From positions 1 through 39,030 of the IMG/VR virus record IMGVR_UViG_3300035670_000575: a stretch of DNA of 39,030 bases, one strand, 5' to 3'. The DNA is from a virus. The position numbers and the translations under genes are program-made. Positions within the stretch are counted from its first letter, which is position 1; each line of letters opens with the position of its first letter. The notes below the pieces were generated by a model. The model had not been told where the DNA came from. It did no database searches and saw only the letters and a program-made list of their open reading frames with translations. This document shows, in pieces, positions 1-5,605 of the stretch.

Positions 1-269
1 TTAGTAAATAGCCAACCTATAGTTTTACGGTGAGCTTCTTCCCATGCAGCTATTCTATCATGTTTATCTAAACTTTTGTCATTATCTATCATGTGATGGC
101 ATTGATGACATAAGAACGCTATACGGTAATCGTGTGACTTTATAGATGTTCCTTTACCATCACGTAGTTGATTAGAGTGTGCAGATACTACAGTTCCATC
201 TTGTATAGAACACATCATACATGGTGCGCCATCTGCTAGTTTAAGTAATTTAGGGTTTCTATAGTTCAC
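1..269 (-). CDS. DUF1364 HNH-like nuclease, allele A (partial)
   Basis: Partial gene cut by the window start; 89 codons are visible with no stop. The protein begins (M)NYRNPKLLKLADGAP and has paired metal-binding motifs, C-x-M-M-C near the N-terminus, then A-H-S-N and C-H-x-C-H-H, as in the DUF1364 family of phage nuclease-like proteins found beside NinB. The GTG start shares one base with the TAG stop of ninB (TAGTG), so translation is probably coupled. A clearly diverged homologue lies at 37791-38072 in the same relative place, so this is the strain-A allele of one locus rather than a second gene. Nuclease activity is inferred from the family only. Confidence 0.8.
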   Translation of the reverse strand, partial: MNYRNPKLLKLADGAPCMMCSIQDGTVVSAHSNQLRDGKGTSIKSHDYRIAFLCHQCHHMIDNDKSLDKHDRIAAWEEAHRKTIGWLFT

Positions 270-625
270 TAATAGTCCCATCCCCAACCCATAGTCTGAC
301 CCCATACCTCTATCTGTTGTTGGTATTCTGTCATCTCACTTGTGGTTAGTTTAGTTGTTGACTTTATAAGCTCTACAGGCATACCTGCAATTTCTGTTTG
401 GTAGCGTAAGAATTTATATCCCATGAGTTCGTGTATCTTATCTTTCTCAATGCCTAAATGCTGACCAATGCTTGTGTATAGTTCCCATAGTCTTTCGTTT
501 TGTTCTAGGCTACGGTTTAGTTTAGCATCTGTTACTGTTACTCTCCAACGCTTAGTAAAGTCAAGTGTTTTTAACTTCTCTACTAACATTGGTAAATTGT
601 CTTTGGTTAATGCCCACTTTATCAT
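269..625 (-). CDS. ninB: NinB-like recombination protein, allele A
   Basis: 118 residues, starting MIKWALTKDN. The block T-K-R-W-R-V-T-V-T-D-A-K-L-N-R-S, followed by E-Q-N-E-R-L-W and the C-terminal K-S-T-T-K-L-T-T segment, is characteristic of the NinB family (lambda Orf), which binds ssDNA/SSB and helps phage recombination. The first base of its stop begins no new frame, but the last G is shared with the GTG of the DUF1364 gene. It sits downstream of the helicase in the replication operon. A second allele, about three-quarters identical in protein, is at 38069-38431. The start at 625 is kept because it is the same position in both alleles. The upstream part overlaps a small ORF in another frame (561-734). 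Confidence 0.9.
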   Translation of the reverse strand: MIKWALTKDNLPMLVEKLKTLDFTKRWRVTVTDAKLNRSLEQNERLWELYTSIGQHLGIEKDKIHELMGYKFLRYQTEIAGMPVELIKSTTKLTTSEMTEYQQQIEVWGQTMGWGWDY

Positions 626-734
626 CTCTCCATCCTTTCGTTTTAAATACTTGTCCGTCTTTAGAGGTTGCTTTGTATTGAATGTCGTTACCGAATACTT
701 TTTTACATTCTTTTATAAAATCATTTATAGTCAT
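561..734 (-). CDS. small 57-aa protein overlapping ninB, allele A
   Basis: 57 codons starting MTINDFIKEC; the ATG overlaps the helicase stop as ATGA, so it is positioned for translational coupling. The last 65 bases overlap ninB in another frame. The same ORF with the same length exists at the other contig end (38367-38540). Differences between the two copies in the non-overlapping part are mostly silent (GTA TTC to GTA TTT, ACC to ACT) or conservative (V to I), which supports real coding. The protein is small and charged with a K-D-G-Q-(V/I)-F-K-T-K-G-W-R core. I recognise no family. It may modulate replication or recombination given its neighbours, but that is inference. Confidence 0.6.
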   Translation of the reverse strand: MTINDFIKECKKVFGNDIQYKATSKDGQVFKTKGWRDDKVGINQRQFTNVSREVKNT

Positions 735-1224
735 GGTTTGTCCTTGTATCGTAAAGATTTAGAATTAAACCATAATGGAATAGAGCCTTCCCATTCAAAG
801 TGCCTTTGTTTATTCACAGCCATAAAACCATCTGGAACAATCTTAGCATCTTCTTCACTTAATTTACCTTCTAATAAATCTTTTTCTTTTTTCTTATTAC
901 GATATACCGAAACACAATTGTCCACTAAATTAGTTATTGTCGCAGAACCTGCCACATCAAACTTGCTTGGTGTATGAGTGGTTTCGTCTATTGTTTTTCT
1001 ACTGTGAGCCACTAAATGTATATGAACATTCAAATCCCTGGATGCAATACAGAGTTGGTCAACAAATTTCTTTTGACCATTATAATCATCTTCATTTATA
1101 GAACACTTCATTAAACTATCTACCACAAAATGCTGGATACCTAATTGCTCAGCTCCGTAGTAAATAACAGATAATACCGCAGTAGGATTAGTAGATCCTA
1201 ACTGATCGTAAAGAAATAATTTTC
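731..1224. repeat. terminal overlap, left copy (pairs with 38537-39030)
   Basis: 494 bases matching the right end at offset 37,806, with about 2% differences that are silent in the helicase. The near-identity ends around 617 on the left, where the ninB alleles diverge. Confidence 0.88.
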
Positions 1225-1639
1225 CTGTTGCATCATTACAAAACTGAGTTATTGCACTTTCAGTAGGTTCGTTAGTTCCTACAGATTGACGAATATATCT
1301 AGCTAATGTACTTCTACAACTCATCTCAAAAGAACAGATCATAACTTTATAGTTCTCAATTAGTTTAAGCGTAACATAGCTCAATAACATACTTTTGCCA
1401 TGACCGCTATAACCTGACCACGTTGTTACTTCCCCTAATCTTAACCTAAAATTTTCTGCTTTATCAAACGGAAGATACGCACCACTTTGTATTTCGCCAG
1501 AAAAATATCCAATAGTAGATTCAATAAAAGTATCTGGACTTTTAATTTTACGATACTCATCACTTTCTCTCCTAAAAAAATAATTCTTTATTTTATCCTC
1601 ATTTACAATTAGGTTCTCAACTTTTTCATCTAATGACAT
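731..1639 (-). CDS. DnaB-like replicative helicase (RecA-fold ATPase)
   Basis: 302 residues. A P-loop G-Y-S-G-H-G-K-S at residues 76-83 and a Walker B F-V-V-D at 171-174 followed by S-L-M-K mark a RecA/DnaB-type ATPase domain. A conserved H-L-V-A-H-S-R-K segment and a C-terminal V-N-K-Q-R arginine-rich strand also fit DnaB_C/T7 gp4-like helicases. It is shorter than bacterial DnaB (about 460 residues) because the N-terminal domain is reduced to about 60 residues. The start overlaps the primase-finger gene by 10 bases. That gene encodes only a zinc-finger domain, so the pair looks like a split primase-helicase. The last 164 codons recur almost unchanged at 38537-39030, where only silent changes are seen. 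Confidence 0.88.
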   Translation of the reverse strand: MSLDEKVENLIVNEDKIKNYFFRRESDEYRKIKSPDTFIESTIGYFSGEIQSGAYLPFDKAENFRLRLGEVTTWSGYSGHGKSMLLSYVTLKLIENYKVMICSFEMSCRSTLARYIRQSVGTNEPTESAITQFCNDATGKLFLYDQLGSTNPTAVLSVIYYGAEQLGIQHFVVDSLMKCSINEDDYNGQKKFVDQLCIASRDLNVHIHLVAHSRKTIDETTHTPSKFDVAGSATITNLVDNCVSVYRNKKKEKDLLEGKLSEEDAKIVPDGFMAVNKQRHFEWEGSIPLWFNSKSLRYKDKP

Positions 1640-2040
1640 AATTCATAAGCCTCTCTCAGTCTATTTACAGCAGTTAATAATCTATCTTTATCTTCTTGTG
1701 GTAATGTTTTTCCATTAGATAATTCTAATCCAGCTAATGCTACAAGCAAAGTTTCATTTGATATAGCTTTTAATACAGCATAAGGATTAAAAGGTTTTGA
1801 AACAGGTTTAAAATCACCTAAACGCTTTGGAACAATATCGTCAAATGTTAAACCTACAGCTTCCAATATATCATTAGCAGCACAACCTGCAAAGCAATGA
1901 ATTAAGATTCTACCATCTGATAAATTCTTAATACTTAAAGATGCAGTTCTATCATTATGAGCTGGACATAAACATTGATATTCATCCTTACCAGATCTAT
2001 AAGACTTTTCAAAGTATCCAAGGAAGTCATTTATATTCAT
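1630..2040 (-). CDS. CHC2-type primase zinc-finger protein (no TOPRIM)
   Basis: 136 residues. Residues 25-53 form a CHC2-type zinc finger: C25-P-A-H28, then the strand S-L-S-I, then I-L-I-H-C49-F-A-G-C53. This is the template-recognition module of DnaG/T7 gp4-like primases. The remaining 80 residues are helical and hold no TOPRIM catalytic motif (no E-G-x-x-D), so the protein alone cannot be a complete primase. The ATG overlaps the initiator stop as ATGA, and the 3' end overlaps the helicase start. It may deliver template recognition to the host primase or to an unrecognised catalytic partner; this is inference. Confidence 0.82.
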   Translation of the reverse strand: MNINDFLGYFEKSYRSGKDEYQCLCPAHNDRTASLSIKNLSDGRILIHCFAGCAANDILEAVGLTFDDIVPKRLGDFKPVSKPFNPYAVLKAISNETLLVALAGLELSNGKTLPQEDKDRLLTAVNRLREAYELCH

Positions 2041-2429
2041 GATAATGCCTTAATAAAGGTTATCTTCTCTTCTAATTTCTTCTTTTCTTTTCTCATATCA
2101 TCTACTATCTTCTCCTCTCTAGCATACTCCTTATATTCTTTGTGTATAATTTTCTCTATATCACCGTCAAACCAATCCTTTAGACTATTTAACATAGAGG
2201 TAATATATTCTGGTTCTTTATGTAACCTAAAGCATATTTTTCTTAGGTCTGGAAGTTCTCCATTACGTTCAGATGCTAAACACCATAATTCAAATAGGGT
2301 TGATTTTTGGTCAGAATTAAGCTCATGCCAATCAGGATCATTAATAATATCCCTACCATAAACCTTAAACCAAATCATAGATGATTTATTCTTAAAATGC
2401 TGAAACTTGCTCCAATTGCGGACTTTCAT
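2037..2429 (-). CDS. replication initiator-like (O-type) DNA-binding protein
   Basis: 130 residues starting MKVRNWSKFQHF; this start has an AGGAGA box seven bases upstream, while the upstream ATG at 2459 has none. The sequence W-F-K-V-Y-G-R-D-I-I-N-D-P-D-W-H-E-L-N with the following helical segment resembles the N-terminal winged-helix domain of phage replisome organiser/O proteins. The C-terminal 50 residues are Lys/Glu-rich and probably coiled. It is the first gene after the strong minus-strand promoter at 2463-2491 and overlaps the primase-finger gene by ATGA. The role in origin recognition is inferred from position and weak similarity. Confidence 0.65.
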   Translation of the reverse strand: MKVRNWSKFQHFKNKSSMIWFKVYGRDIINDPDWHELNSDQKSTLFELWCLASERNGELPDLRKICFRLHKEPEYITSMLNSLKDWFDGDIEKIIHKEYKEYAREEKIVDDMRKEKKKLEEKITFIKALS

Positions 2430-2462
2430 GGTTCTTCTCCTGTGGTTAAAATATTTCAAAAA

Positions 2463-2491
2463 ACATTATCATAGCTAATTTTCATTTGCAA
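2463..2491 (-). promoter_or_regulatory. strong sigma70-type promoter of the replication operon
   Basis: On the minus strand: -35 TTGCAA (2486-2491), 17-base spacer, -10 TAATGT (2463-2468) preceded by TGA, an extended -10 arrangement. It lies 34 bases upstream of the initiator start. The A/T-rich block up to 2540 may act as an UP element or as part of the origin. Confidence 0.7.
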
Positions 2492-2534
2492 GATATTTAT
2501 TTAAAATTATTTGTATATATTTATTATATAGCTA

Positions 2535-2562
2535 TTGTATATTTTTTTGTACGTGCTATAGT
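2535..2562 (+). promoter_or_regulatory. early plus-strand promoter 1
   Basis: TTGTAT (2535-2540), 16-base spacer, TATAGT (2557-2562), followed by a leader with AAATAACAAGGAGAGAAAAA (2578-2597), which is repeated exactly before the gene at 3293. It is divergent from the minus-strand replication promoter. Confidence 0.6.
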
Positions 2563-2596
2563 TCTGTTGTAGTAAATAAATAACAAGGAGAGAAAA

Positions 2597-2746
2597 ATGC
2601 AAGTAAATATTGACGTAAGACAGGGTAATGGAGAAAATAATGGTTGTGTATATGTAACCATAGGTGACTGGGTTGTTTATCTTGACAACTCAACAGGAGA
2701 GCAAATTATTAATAGTTATACAAAAAAAGAAGAGGAGGAAGTATGA
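2597..2746 (+). CDS. small unknown early protein, 49 aa
   Basis: 49 codons starting [12 protein letters not shown], behind an AAGGAGAG box. It is the first gene of the plus-strand operon, and its stop overlaps the next ATG (ATGA). The sequence has a beta-strand character ([13 protein letters not shown]) and a C-terminal run of Lys/Glu residues, which partly reflects the next gene's ribosome binding site. I recognise no family. First position behind an early promoter often means a host-takeover function, but nothing in the sequence identifies one. Confidence 0.65.
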   Translation: MQVNIDVRQGNGENNGCVYVTIGDWVVYLDNSTGEQIINSYTKKEEEEV

Positions 2747-2997
2747 ACTACGCAGAAGCTAAAAAAATTGTAGGAAATCAACCTACTTATGCACTAAAAA
2801 ACATGGTCAAGGCTTTACAAATGCTAACTTATCTAAATACTGCAGAAGATTGGAAAAGACTTGAAGCTGCAAAAATAGTGTTAAAAGGTAAGAAAGCAGA
2901 TAAACCAGAACCATTTAAACAATATGCACTTACTGGTGGTCCTGGTGTTAAATGTATAGCAAATGGCAATACATGGGAAGAAAGTGAGGTTGCATAA
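2743..2997 (+). CDS. unknown early protein, 84 aa
   Basis: 84 residues, [14 protein letters not shown]. The N-terminal 50 residues are predicted helical ([24 protein letters not shown]); the C-terminus is a loose G-G-P-G-V segment. Its ATG overlaps the preceding stop (ATGA), and its stop overlaps the next ATG by one base (TAATG), behind a strong AGAGGAGG box. Operon context and consistent overlaps support it as a real gene. No family recognised. Confidence 0.75.
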   Translation: MNYAEAKKIVGNQPTYALKNMVKALQMLTYLNTAEDWKRLEAAKIVLKGKKADKPEPFKQYALTGGPGVKCIANGNTWEESEVA

Positions 2998-3221
2998 TGG
3001 AGTATCCAATAGGTACTAAATTTATAAGTATTGGTAAATATCCAAAAGAATGTACTGTAATAGACGTTTTAAAGACATATAACAGTAAAAATGAATTAGT
3101 AGAGGTAAATTATAGCGCAGTACATAATTTCTTAGGACAAGAAGTAATACAGAAATATTTGCCTGAAGCGTCAATAGCTAGGGGTGTTTTTGAGTTAGAA
3201 AGAAAGTTAAAAAAAGTTTAA
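2997..3221 (+). CDS. unknown early protein, 74 aa
   Basis: 74 residues, starting [16 protein letters not shown]. The first half reads as a small beta-barrel-like fold (G-T-K-F-I-S-I ... C-T-V-I-D-V-L-K-T-Y ... V-E-V-N-Y-S-A-V-H), and the end is a Lys-rich helix. It is linked to the upstream gene by TAATG. The phage module upstream of the annealing genes often carries such proteins, but I cannot name a family. Confidence 0.72.
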   Translation: MEYPIGTKFISIGKYPKECTVIDVLKTYNSKNELVEVNYSAVHNFLGQEVIQKYLPEASIARGVFELERKLKKV

Positions 3222-3229
3222 AAAAAGTA

Positions 3230-3257
3230 TTGCATTTATTTTTAATGTGTATATACT
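3230..3257 (+). promoter_or_regulatory. early plus-strand promoter 2
   Basis: TTGCAT (3230-3235), 16-base spacer, TATACT (3252-3257). The following leader repeats the 20-base AAATAACAAGGAGAGAAAAA block of promoter 1 (here 3273-3292). Its spacing is identical to promoter 1, so the two look like duplicated early promoter-leader units. Confidence 0.62.
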
Positions 3258-3292
3258 GTGTATATAGTAATTAAATAACAAGGAGAGAAAAA

Positions 3293-3856
3293 ATGGCAGT
3301 TAAAAAAGAAAGATACATTCCAGCAGGTTATGTTCCTTTAGTAATTGACAATCCAGCAGATGTTGTGGTTTACACAAACAATGGTGCAGATGGAAAATGG
3401 TCTGCTATTTGTTTTGCTGGTAAAGCTGTTAATGCTACTTGGTATTATTTATTTAGAAGCGAAGAAGCTATGTTGGCTCAAGTTGCTAAAACTGTTAATA
3501 ACAGAATTGCTAGAGCTGCAGAAGTTGCAAAATACAAAGCTGAAAGACTTGCTCCTACTGATCTAAAAGAAGGTGACATTCTTTACTGTAGCTGGGGTTA
3601 TGACCAAACTCAAGTAGATTTCTACAAAGTAAAGGAAGTTGTAGGTAATAATAGAATTAAAATTGTTCCTATGACAGCAGTAGTTGCTGAACAAAGTACT
3701 GGTGCTGATTATATGGTAGCTGGTGAAGAAAAAGGTGAGCCAATGTTAAAAGTTGTAAATGGCAAGCAAAATAGTGTTAAAATTACTAGCTACTCAAATG
3801 CGTATCTTTGGGATGGTCAACCTAAATATGAAACAGCTTTTGGATATGGGAGATAA
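3293..3856 (+). CDS. unknown early protein, 187 aa
   Basis: 187 residues with its own promoter and an AAGGAGAG ribosome binding site, so it is probably well expressed. The N-terminal part (M-A-V-K-K-E-R-Y-I-P-A-G-Y-V-P-L-V-I-D) leads into beta-strands with W-S-A-I-C-F-A-G-K-A and a helical segment E-E-A-M-L-A-Q-V-A-K-T-V-N-N-R-I-A-R-A. Residues about 90-125 (D-L-K-E-G-D-I-L-Y-C-S-W-G-Y-D-Q-T-Q-V-D-F-Y-K-V) look like a small SH3-like barrel. I recognise no family and give no function. Strong early expression suggests an abundant structural or takeover protein. Confidence 0.8.
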   Translation: MAVKKERYIPAGYVPLVIDNPADVVVYTNNGADGKWSAICFAGKAVNATWYYLFRSEEAMLAQVAKTVNNRIARAAEVAKYKAERLAPTDLKEGDILYCSWGYDQTQVDFYKVKEVVGNNRIKIVPMTAVVAEQSTGADYMVAGEEKGEPMLKVVNGKQNSVKITSYSNAYLWDGQPKYETAFGYGR

Positions 3857-3858
3857 TT

Positions 3859-3954
3859 ATGAAAATTAAAACAATGATTATTACTGCAATAGCTTTCTGG
3901 TGTTATGTTGCCTTATGTATATGGGTTATGGGTAAGTTAGCAGGTGCAATATGA
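3859..3954 (+). CDS. 31-aa single-span membrane protein
   Basis: 31 codons starting MKIKTMIITAIAFW, almost entirely one hydrophobic helix (residues 6-26) ending G-K-L-A-G-A-I. The ATG is two bases after the previous stop and its own stop overlaps the next ATG (ATGA). It is too short for family recognition. The pair with the next gene, also a tiny membrane protein, could be a membrane-associated host-interaction module, but this is speculative. Confidence 0.55.
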   Translation: MKIKTMIITAIAFWCYVALCIWVMGKLAGAI

Positions 3955-4016
3955 ATAAATGGATATGGCTATTCCTTTTTGTATTTTGGGGGTATATAAT
4001 ATGGCGAATGGTTTAG
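3951..4016 (+). CDS. 21-aa hydrophobic peptide
   Basis: 21 codons starting MNKWIWLFLFVFWG, aromatic-rich and membrane-spanning in character, ending W-R-M-V. It is coupled to the preceding membrane peptide by ATGA and overlaps the next gene's start (4001). The coding claim rests on the chain of overlapping starts and stops only. Confidence 0.4.
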   Translation: MNKWIWLFLFVFWGYIIWRMV

Positions 4017-4171
4017 AGCATATAGCAAATATACTTAAACGATTGAATGACGAACTTAAATTAGATAACGATAAATGGGAGAGAGCAAATGAGTCAACAA
4101 CAACATTACGATCAAGTAATGATGCAACAACATCAACAAGAACTTCAACAACAGGAGAGAAAGATGAGTAA
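4001..4171 (+). CDS. small 56-aa protein ahead of the annealing protein
   Basis: Starts MANGLEHIANILKRLNDELKLD, an amphipathic helix of about 30 residues, then a low-complexity Thr/Ser tail (S-T-T-T-L-R-S-S-N-D-A-T-T-S-T-R-T-S-T-T-G). The tail is an out-of-frame reading of CAACAA-type triplets; the same DNA in the other frame would give a Gln-rich N-terminal extension of the annealing protein from 4089. The tail overlaps the annealing protein's preferred start by eight bases. The helical N-terminus is the part most likely to be real. Confidence 0.5.
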   Translation: MANGLEHIANILKRLNDELKLDNDKWERANESTTTLRSSNDATTSTRTSTTGEKDE

Positions 4172-4559
4172 GCAAGGTATAGTAAATATTCGTGGTAAAG
4201 AATATAAAACAGTTGCATTACGTGTGCAAGAGTTTAGAGAACAGTTTCCTAACTATTTTTTAACAACAGAAATAGTCAAAATTGATGACGAACAATGTAT
4301 TGTTAAAGCTTATGCAGGTGTGCATTTAGAAGGTGGTCAAGTGCAAACATTTGCTACAGGTCATGCACAAGAGTTTAGAAAAGCTTCACAAATTAATGGC
4401 ACATCTTATGTAGAAAACTGTGAGACTTCAGCAATTGGAAGATGCCTTGCAGCTTTAGGTCTAGGTGGTACAGAATTTGCTTCAGCTAATGAAGTAGTTA
4501 ATGCTATTCATCAACAAAACAATCCTGTTAAATTAGTATCTAAAGAAGATTTTCTATGA
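4164..4559 (+). CDS. probable single-strand annealing protein (Erf/Rad52-like)
   Basis: 131 residues from MSKQGIVNIRGKEY. The core G-H-A-Q-E-F-R-K-A-S-Q-I-N-G-T-S-Y, then E-N-C-E-T-S-A-I-G-R-C-L-A-A-L-G-L-G-G, is a motif I associate with phage single-strand annealing proteins of the Erf/Sak-type superfamily. These anneal complementary ssDNA during recombination. The next gene, overlapping by ATGA, is a YqaJ-type exonuclease, the classic partner as in lambda Red alpha/beta, and an SSB-like gene follows. I chose the start at 4164, behind AGGAGA; an upstream in-frame ATG at 4089, with GGAGAG before it, would add 25 mostly Gln residues. The family name is tentative. Confidence 0.7.
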   Translation: MSKQGIVNIRGKEYKTVALRVQEFREQFPNYFLTTEIVKIDDEQCIVKAYAGVHLEGGQVQTFATGHAQEFRKASQINGTSYVENCETSAIGRCLAALGLGGTEFASANEVVNAIHQQNNPVKLVSKEDFL

Positions 4560-5179
4560 TAGAACAACGCACAGATGAGTGGTTTCAGCAGAGATTGGGA
4601 AAGGTGACAGCATCCAGAATATCGGATGTTATCGCCAAGACTAAAACAGGTGTATCTACATCACGTCAAAACTACCTTGTCCAATTAGTATCAGAACGTC
4701 TTACAGGCAAGAAAGGCGATAGTTATGTTAATCAAGCTATGTTAGATGGTATTGAAAGAGAAAGTGCTGCTAGAGAGCTTTATATGCAATCTAAAGGGGT
4801 ATCTGTAACAGAGGTAGGTTTCTTTGACCATCCTGTTATTCAGAATAGTGGTGCTAGTCCAGACGGAGCTGTAAATGCAGAAGAAGAAGGAAAGTATGCA
4901 GGTCTTATAGAGATTAAATGTCCTATAGAAACAACCCATACTAATACGCTTATGAGCAAGTCAGTTCCTAGTAAATATATACCACAGATGCAATGGCAAT
5001 TAGCTTGTACCGGTGCTAAGTGGGTAGATTTTGTTAGCTATAATCCTAATTTCCCTGTAGAATTACAGCTCTTTGTTTCTAGGATTGACAGGGATAATGA
5101 TTATATTGCAGAACTAGAAGCTGAAGTGGTTAAGTTTTTAGACGAAGTAGATCAAACAATTTTAAAACTAAAGGGGTAA
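4556..5179 (+). CDS. YqaJ-like (lambda exonuclease family) recombination exonuclease
   Basis: 207 residues. R-T-D-E-W-F-Q-Q-R-L-G-K-V-T-A-S-R at the N-terminus, G-x-x-R-E-S-A-A-R-E at 65-73, S-P-D-G at 101-104 and L-I-E-I-K-C-P at 117-123 are the conserved motifs of YqaJ/lambda-exonuclease nucleases. D103, E119 and K121 are the expected PD-(D/E)xK active-site residues, and Q-M-Q-W-Q-L follows as in the family. It would resect dsDNA 5'-3' to give the ssDNA used by the annealing protein upstream. Length is typical. It overlaps its partner by ATGA and is followed three bases later by the SSB-like gene. Confidence 0.92.
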   Translation: MIEQRTDEWFQQRLGKVTASRISDVIAKTKTGVSTSRQNYLVQLVSERLTGKKGDSYVNQAMLDGIERESAARELYMQSKGVSVTEVGFFDHPVIQNSGASPDGAVNAEEEGKYAGLIEIKCPIETTHTNTLMSKSVPSKYIPQMQWQLACTGAKWVDFVSYNPNFPVELQLFVSRIDRDNDYIAELEAEVVKFLDEVDQTILKLKG

Positions 5180-5182
5180 TAT

Positions 5183-5425
5183 ATGGCGCAATACGATAAC
5201 ACAAACACGTTTACATTAAACAAGAACGATAAGGGGGACAATCCACGCCGACCTGACTACCGAGGAAAGCTCAACCTAGATGGAATTGAATTTACATTAT
5301 CAGGCTGGGTTAGAGAAGGTGCTAATGGTAAGTTTATTAGTGGTGCTGTAGCAATAGCAGAAGCTAAGGGTGAGGCTAGAAGTAAACCTGCTGTTGAAGG
5401 TGCAGATGAGGATGTTCCTTTCTAG
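5183..5425 (+). CDS. ssDNA-binding protein-like (acidic DVPF tail)
   Basis: 80 residues. The start M-A-Q-Y-D-N-T-N-T-F-T-L-N-K-N-D-K-G-D-N leads into P-D-Y-R-G-K-L-N-L-D-G and L-S-G-W-V-R-E, a short OB-like set of strands seen in small phage proteins of the DUF736 type. The C-terminus ends in acidic residues then D-V-P-F, resembling the D-D-x-P-F tip through which bacterial SSB recruits partners. Position directly after annealing protein and exonuclease supports an ssDNA-binding role in recombination or replication. It is shorter than standard SSB (about 170 residues), so the OB fold would be minimal. Confidence 0.72.
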   Translation: MAQYDNTNTFTLNKNDKGDNPRRPDYRGKLNLDGIEFTLSGWVREGANGKFISGAVAIAEAKGEARSKPAVEGADEDVPF

Positions 5426-5433
5426 GAGCATCC
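5410..5433. terminator. hairpin between the convergent SSB-like gene and pqqA
   Basis: GGATGTTCC - TTTCTA - GGAGCATCC, a nine-pair stem (one G-T wobble) with a six-base loop. The SSB stop codon lies inside it. There is no T-tract on either side, so it may be a weak or bidirectional terminator or an mRNA 3'-end stabiliser. Confidence 0.45.
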
Positions 5434-5447
5434 CCATTGCATAACAA

Positions 5448-5519
5448 TTACTTGTTCATTACGTACATTGTGACTTCAAAGCCAAAACGCATTTCAGTAG
5501 CTGCTGGTGTTGTCCACAT
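5448..5519 (-). CDS. pqqA: PqqA, PQQ precursor peptide encoded by the phage
   Basis: 23 codons starting MWTTPAATEM and ending T-M-Y-V-M-N-K. The peptide carries R-F-G-F-E-V-T-M-Y with Glu15 and Tyr19, the two residues that PqqE (radical SAM, with chaperone PqqD) cross-links in PqqA to build pyrroloquinoline quinone. Length (22-29 residues in the family) and the spacing Glu-x3-Tyr are canonical, so it should work as substrate rather than a decoy. AAGGAG lies seven bases before the ATG and a TATAAT box 33 bases upstream. It runs opposite to both neighbours, with a hairpin behind it, like a moron. No pqqB-F genes are present, so host enzymes must finish PQQ, the cofactor of methanol and other dehydrogenases. 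Confidence 0.93.
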   Translation of the reverse strand: MWTTPAATEMRFGFEVTMYVMNK

Positions 5520-5542
5520 AGCGATTCTCCTTTCTTTTAGAT

Positions 5543-5570
5543 TTGTAATAGAATTATACGCTTATATGGT
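5543..5570 (+). promoter_or_regulatory. possible plus-strand promoter before the SleB-like gene
   Basis: TTGTAA (5543-5548), 16-base spacer, TATGGT (5565-5570). The spacer length equals that of the two early promoters at 2535 and 3230. It overlaps the pqqA promoter on the other strand, so the two transcription units would diverge here and might compete. Confidence 0.35.
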
Positions 5571-5584
5571 ATTGCTAGACACAA
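5553..5584 (-). promoter_or_regulatory. probable pqqA promoter
   Basis: Consensus -10 TATAAT at 5553-5558 on the minus strand. The -35 is weak: TGTCTA at 5576-5581 (17-base spacer) or TTGTGT at 5579-5584 (20-base spacer). Transcription would start about 25-30 bases before the pqqA ATG, giving the gene its own mRNA against the direction of the surrounding operon. Confidence 0.5.
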
Positions 5585-5605
5585 GAAAACCATGAAAGAA
5601 CTGTA

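Noticed and set aside
468-977. Long plus-strand open frame opposite ninB and helicase
   Set aside because: It is the antisense of well-supported minus-strand genes and has no ribosome binding site or family features.
2500-2560. Origin of replication in the AT-rich divergent region
   Set aside because: AT-rich and well placed, but I see no iterons or clear repeats, so no origin call was made.
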